Below, in pieces: positions 61,414 through 64,000 of a DNA stretch of 64,000 nucleotides; the first letter of the stretch is position 1; every line of letters begins with the position of its first letter. Made by a program: the position numbers and the translations under genes. The DNA is from Limibacter armeniacum. GTDB taxonomy: Bacteria > Bacteroidota > Bacteroidia > Cytophagales > Flammeovirgaceae. The notes under the pieces were generated by a model. It saw only the letters and a program-made list of their open reading frames with translations, made no database searches and had not been told where the DNA came from. The stretch lies in contig NZ_JBAJNO010000008.1 in the NCBI RefSeq assembly GCF_036880985.1, positions 2,233,500-2,297,499 of the forward strand. Reading direction: 5' to 3'.

Positions 61414-61893
61414 TTAAAATCTTCGGAATGTAACTCTACGGTTTTCTTCTCTACCTTCTTCAGTAGAATTATCTGCTACAGGATTGCTTTCTCCTGCTGT
61501 TTCAACCTCAATTCGGTCGCTGTCAACCCCCAGTTCGATAAGTCTGTCATAGATGGCTTGCGCTCTTTCTTTTCCTAGCTTGTCATTTTTATATTCAAAT
61601 CCGATCTCACATGTATGCCCAATGACCTTAAGATACAAAGAGTTGTCACGGTTGAGCTCTTCAATGATCTGGTCATAAACAGGGGAAGTCTCAGGTGCTC
61701 TTGTGGCAGAGATCGTGTAAGGAATTACCCAACTTGAGATGGTTTCTTCAGCGGTTTTGTAAGGTTTGGGCTTAGGTTTAGGTTTTACTTCTGCTTTGAG
61801 TGGTGTTTGCTTTTTGGGCTTGTCCTCAGTACAACTTGTTGTGATCACCAAAGCAAGGCATAGCAATACAGATAGTTTTAAGATTATTCTCAT
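61414..61893 (-). CDS. OmpA-family lipoprotein
   Basis: A 159-residue protein with a lipoprotein signal (lipobox near VITTSC) and a proline/lysine linker, KPKPKPKPYK. An OmpA-like peptidoglycan-binding domain follows: LKVIGHTCEIGFEYKNDKLGKERAQAIYDRLIELGVDSDRI, then NRRVTFRRF. The usual GHTD motif reads GHTC, with Cys replacing the Asp. Such proteins tie the outer membrane to peptidoglycan. It lies between dnaX and a barrel protein on the same strand, with space for separate promoters. Confidence 0.85.
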   Translation of the reverse strand: MRIILKLSVLLCLALVITTSCTEDKPKKQTPLKAEVKPKPKPKPYKTAEETISSWVIPYTISATRAPETSPVYDQIIEELNRDNSLYLKVIGHTCEIGFEYKNDKLGKERAQAIYDRLIELGVDSDRIEVETAGESNPVADNSTEEGREENRRVTFRRF

Positions 61894-62002
61894 TTCACTA
61901 ATATTTTTGGTTATTAAATCAGCACAAGAATGATTGTATTGTCTGGCTAAAGTTCTCTCTGAATGGTATGTGCTGCTAAATCTAAAATAAAAAAGGAATG
62001 AA

Positions 62003-62051
62003 GAAGAGAAAAAATGTACCTAATTCTAATTGTGAATTCTTTTTTCTCTTC
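62003..62051 (-). terminator. Terminator-like inverted repeat after dnaX
   Basis: A 12-bp inverted repeat GAAGAGAAAAAA/TTTTTTCTCTTC has a 25-nt spacer that can pair internally (GAATT/AATTC). On the minus strand T-rich sequence follows. It lies 25 nt after the tau stop. Confidence 0.5.
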
Positions 62052-62075
62052 CTTTGAAAGTTATGTAACATCGTG

Positions 62076-62708
62076 TTAACCGTCAATATCTAAGCCAAGC
62101 TTGGAACGAAGGTCATTCAAAACAGGATATTTCTCAGCAAGGAAACTGAATTTTTCCTGTTGTGTATAGAGTCTTTTCGAGCTTATTTCCTGATTGGCTT
62201 CTTCTACTATTTCTGGTTTGATGTCAATCAAGTCATTTCTCAGGTCATCACGGATGAATTTCAGTAGGCGTGGTTTGATTTCATTCAGGTGTTGTCCCTG
62301 AACAGAATTACTCAAATTCACGATCACATTGTTCCCTTCCATTCTGGCAGGACCATCTTCCAACAAAATAGAAATCAGCGGACTGGTACCCTTTTTCTTC
62401 ATGCTTAATGCAAAGGCTGACCAAGCTTCTTTTACCTGTCCAAAAGTGAAAGGAGTCGTTCTGTCTGCAACCAGATTAGCTTTCTGTTTAATTGCCTTTG
62501 CAGCAGCTGCCTGAGCCTGATTGGCTATTTTTGCTTTGACATCATGCAGACTAGTTGAAATAGGGGCTGTCTGCTTGAAAGATTCTTTGTTTCTGGCAAC
62601 ACGAAAATCCTGCACAAGGCTTTGCTTGGCAGGAGCTGCTGTATTTGTCTCTTTCTCTTTTTGGGGAGAATTTGTTTTTTTCTTTTTGGGCTGCGTTTTT
62701 ACACTACT
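62076..62708 (-). CDS. dnaX: Tau-specific C-terminal region of DnaX, in the -1 frame
   Basis: This stretch is read in the frame one base back from gamma. It joins at the A10 tract, runs KSSVKTQPKKKKTNSPQK through a lysine-rich linker, and continues LVQDFRVARNKESFKQ to the tau C-terminal domain. Motifs include FTFGQVKEAWSAFALSMKKKG and the ending KYPVLNDLRSKLGLDIDG, which match the ends of Bacteroidota DnaX. It has a free-standing GTG at 62615 but no convincing independent start. It is therefore best taken as the second half of a 588-residue tau made by a shift or slippage. Confidence 0.75.
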   Translation of the reverse strand, partial: SSVKTQPKKKKTNSPQKEKETNTAAPAKQSLVQDFRVARNKESFKQTAPISTSLHDVKAKIANQAQAAAAKAIKQKANLVADRTTPFTFGQVKEAWSAFALSMKKKGTSPLISILLEDGPARMEGNNVIVNLSNSVQGQHLNEIKPRLLKFIRDDLRNDLIDIKPEIVEEANQEISSKRLYTQQEKFSFLAEKYPVLNDLRSKLGLDIDG

Positions 62709-63841
62709 TTTTTTTTTCCCTGCTCCAAATGAGCAAGGCTGATGGCTTTTCGAAGATGTACCATCTTCATTAAGGCAAGTTCAACGTGTAGACGCTGGTT
62801 CTTGCTGCTCTTGTAGTGTAGATCACATTGGTTGCCAATATTCAATGCTGACATCAACAGGGAAACAGGTATATCTTTTGCCTGTTGTGTGTAGCGCTCA
62901 CGCACCTCTTGTGCAACTTCCAATAGTTGTACAGTAGAAGTGTCTTTACATACCAGCAGGTTTCGGAAGTGCTCACAAAGTCCAACTATAAAGTTGTGCC
63001 CGTCAAAACCGTTTCTGAGAATCTCATCAAAGATTACCAGCGTTTCAGCCATATTCTCAGCAGAGATTGCATCCGTTACTCTGAAGTAATAATCATAGTC
63101 CAGGATATGGAGGTTCTGAATGGCTGTTTGATAGGTTACGTGCCTGTCAGGTGAGAACGTAACAATCATATCAAAAAGTGACAAGGCATCACGCATACCA
63201 CCATCCGCTTTTTGTGAAATCAAGTGAAGGGCAGCTTCTTCAGCTTGTACACTTTCATTCTGAGCAATTCGCTGCAACTGTCTGACCATATCAGCAATCT
63301 GAATACGGTTGAAGTCAAAAATTTGACAACGAGACAGAATGGTTGGGATAATCTTGTGTTTCTCTGTTGTAGCCAGAATAAAGATGGCATATGAAGGTGG
63401 TTCTTCCAATGTCTTCAGGAAAGCATTGAAAGCCGCAGTAGAAAGCATGTGCACCTCATCAATGATATACACTTTCTTTTTGCCTGCGGGAGGAGCGTAG
63501 CGTACCTGCTCAATCAGCGCACGAATGTCGTCCACTGAGTTGTTGGAGGCAGCATCAAGCTCTATAATATTATATGAGGCATTCTTGTTGAAGCTAGAAC
63601 ACGATGGACACTCATTACAAGGCTCACAAGCCTCATTGAGGTTTTCGCAGTTGATTGTTTTTGCCAGAATTCGGGCAGTGGTAGTTTTGCCCACACCACG
63701 AGGACCACAGAAAAGAAAGGCCTGTGCAAGCTTGCTGCTTTTCACGGCATTTTTCAATGTGCCTGTAATATGCTCTTGTCCTACGACAGAGTCAAAAGTG
63801 TTAGGTCTGTATTTGCGGGCAGATACAACGAAATTATCCAT
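62699..63841 (-). CDS. dnaX: DNA polymerase III gamma subunit (zero-frame product of dnaX)
   Basis: The clamp-loader ATPase. Read without frame change it gives 380 residues from ATG 63841 (an in-frame TTG at 63898 is less likely). Walker A is FCGPRGVGKTTTARIL near 43-58. A four-cysteine zinc site, CEPCNECPSC, is near 72-81 and is preceded by a cysteine in NCEN. The DEVH box is in YIIDEVHMLSTAAF near 130 and sensor I in FILATTEKHK near 155. The frame stops right after an A10 run, giving a gamma-like product, while a -1 shift gives tau. A minus-strand TATCTTTG promoter box lies at 63903-63896. Confidence 0.92.
   Translation of the reverse strand: MDNFVVSARKYRPNTFDSVVGQEHITGTLKNAVKSSKLAQAFLFCGPRGVGKTTTARILAKTINCENLNEACEPCNECPSCSSFNKNASYNIIELDAASNNSVDDIRALIEQVRYAPPAGKKKVYIIDEVHMLSTAAFNAFLKTLEEPPSYAIFILATTEKHKIIPTILSRCQIFDFNRIQIADMVRQLQRIAQNESVQAEEAALHLISQKADGGMRDALSLFDMIVTFSPDRHVTYQTAIQNLHILDYDYYFRVTDAISAENMAETLVIFDEILRNGFDGHNFIVGLCEHFRNLLVCKDTSTVQLLEVAQEVRERYTQQAKDIPVSLLMSALNIGNQCDLHYKSSKNQRLHVELALMKMVHLRKAISLAHLEQGKKKVV
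62708..62717 (-). other. A10 slippery tract in dnaX
   Basis: Ten consecutive A on the coding strand follow GGAGCAGGG. The zero frame stops two codons later (GTA GTG TAA), while the -1 frame stays open for about 210 codons. Known dnaX genes use A-runs for ribosomal frameshifting (E. coli) or transcriptional slippage (Thermus). Confidence 0.75.
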
Positions 63842-63895
63842 ATTGTTCTTAAAATTTGAAGACTTTTCTATGAAAAGTACAACTTCATCTTCACG

Positions 63896-63903
63896 CAAAG
63901 ATA
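63896..63903 (-). promoter_or_regulatory. Minus-7 promoter box of dnaX
   Basis: TATCTTTG on the minus strand matches TAnnTTTG, 55 nt before the start at 63841. No TTG at standard distance is seen. Confidence 0.4.
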
Positions 63904-63936
63904 TAAAAAAGGCTATACATTTTAGTATAGCCTTTT
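63904..63936 (-). terminator. Terminator of a gene or RNA beyond the right edge
   Basis: An 8-bp stem GGCTATAC/GTATAGCC; on the minus strand it is followed by six T. It lies just upstream of dnaX and must end a minus-strand transcript that starts to the right of the window. A further hairpin, CACGCATT/AATGCGTG, lies at 63956-63979. Confidence 0.7.
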
Positions 63937-64000
63937 AAAATCCTGTCGTATGTTCCACGCATTTGCAACAGAATGCGTGAGTTACCCTTTCAAATGAAGT

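Noticed and set aside
1-64000. Mobile elements, prophage or CRISPR array
   Set aside because: No transposase, integrase, phage structural gene, Cas gene or regularly spaced repeat was seen; composition is even throughout.

Overview
The window looks like chromosomal DNA of a gliding-type Bacteroidota, most likely class Cytophagia (order Cytophagales). The evidence is a PorV/PorU-type pair of type IX secretion proteins, a DUF5686/carboxypeptidase-regulatory-domain outer membrane protein, a DnaE with a fused proofreading exonuclease, few Shine-Dalgarno sequences before genes, and several matches to the Bacteroidota promoter pattern TTG-N17..21-TAnnTTTG. The DNA is moderately AT-rich and evenly composed. 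I found no insertion sequence, prophage, CRISPR array, rRNA or tRNA. Most genes are housekeeping and in short units.

Layout. 1-5 kb: the tail of a SpoIIE/PP2C phosphatase, gdhA, an HMG-CoA-lyase-type enzyme, then a tight unit comB-smpB-class IV aminotransferase. 5-12 kb: a large DUF5686 envelope protein, a zinc-ribbon/TPR protein, two small proteins, a Cu/Zn superoxide dismutase lipoprotein and a BamA-type barrel. A gene-free 0.66 kb gap here (8615-9288) holds two copies of a 16-bp box, each directly before an intrinsic terminator. 12-18.5 kb: dnaE and a YgiQ-type radical SAM enzyme. 18.5-24 kb: a 0.9 kb gap with oppositely directed terminators and a possible 19-residue hydrophobic peptide, then phenylalanine hydroxylase, an isolated HsdR-N-type nuclease, bcp and ribBA. 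24-36 kb: an ArsC-like protein without its cysteine, AidB-like and glutaryl-CoA dehydrogenases, an Hpt protein, pyrE, recQ, a CBM20-bearing 4-alpha-glucanotransferase, a PIN-like protein and a redoxin. 36-44 kb: RluE, SixA and the PorV-like/PorU-like pair. 44-52 kb: gltA, topA, sucC, lpxK, a small Cys-rich protein and dapD. 52-64 kb: a Dabb protein, an anchored coiled-coil protein, menE, two convergent DEAD-box helicases, a degenerate COG0523/CobW-like protein, a SpoU methyltransferase, two envelope proteins and dnaX.

Functionally the genes cover central carbon and nitrogen metabolism (gdhA, gltA, sucC), amino acid and acyl-CoA breakdown (phhA, HMG-CoA lyase-like, glutaryl-CoA dehydrogenase), envelope building (lpxK, dapD, BamA-like, PorU/PorV), replication and repair (dnaE, dnaX, topA, recQ), RNA handling (smpB, RluE, SpoU, DEAD-box) and cofactors (ribBA, menE). 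The most notable points are: an A10 tract in dnaX where a -1 shift joins two frames into a tau-length protein; the 19-residue peptide whose start region is perfectly complementary over 13 nt to an upstream hairpin; the duplicated box-plus-terminator units; a nested palindrome over the dapD promoter; and a COG0523-like protein that has lost its GTPase motifs.
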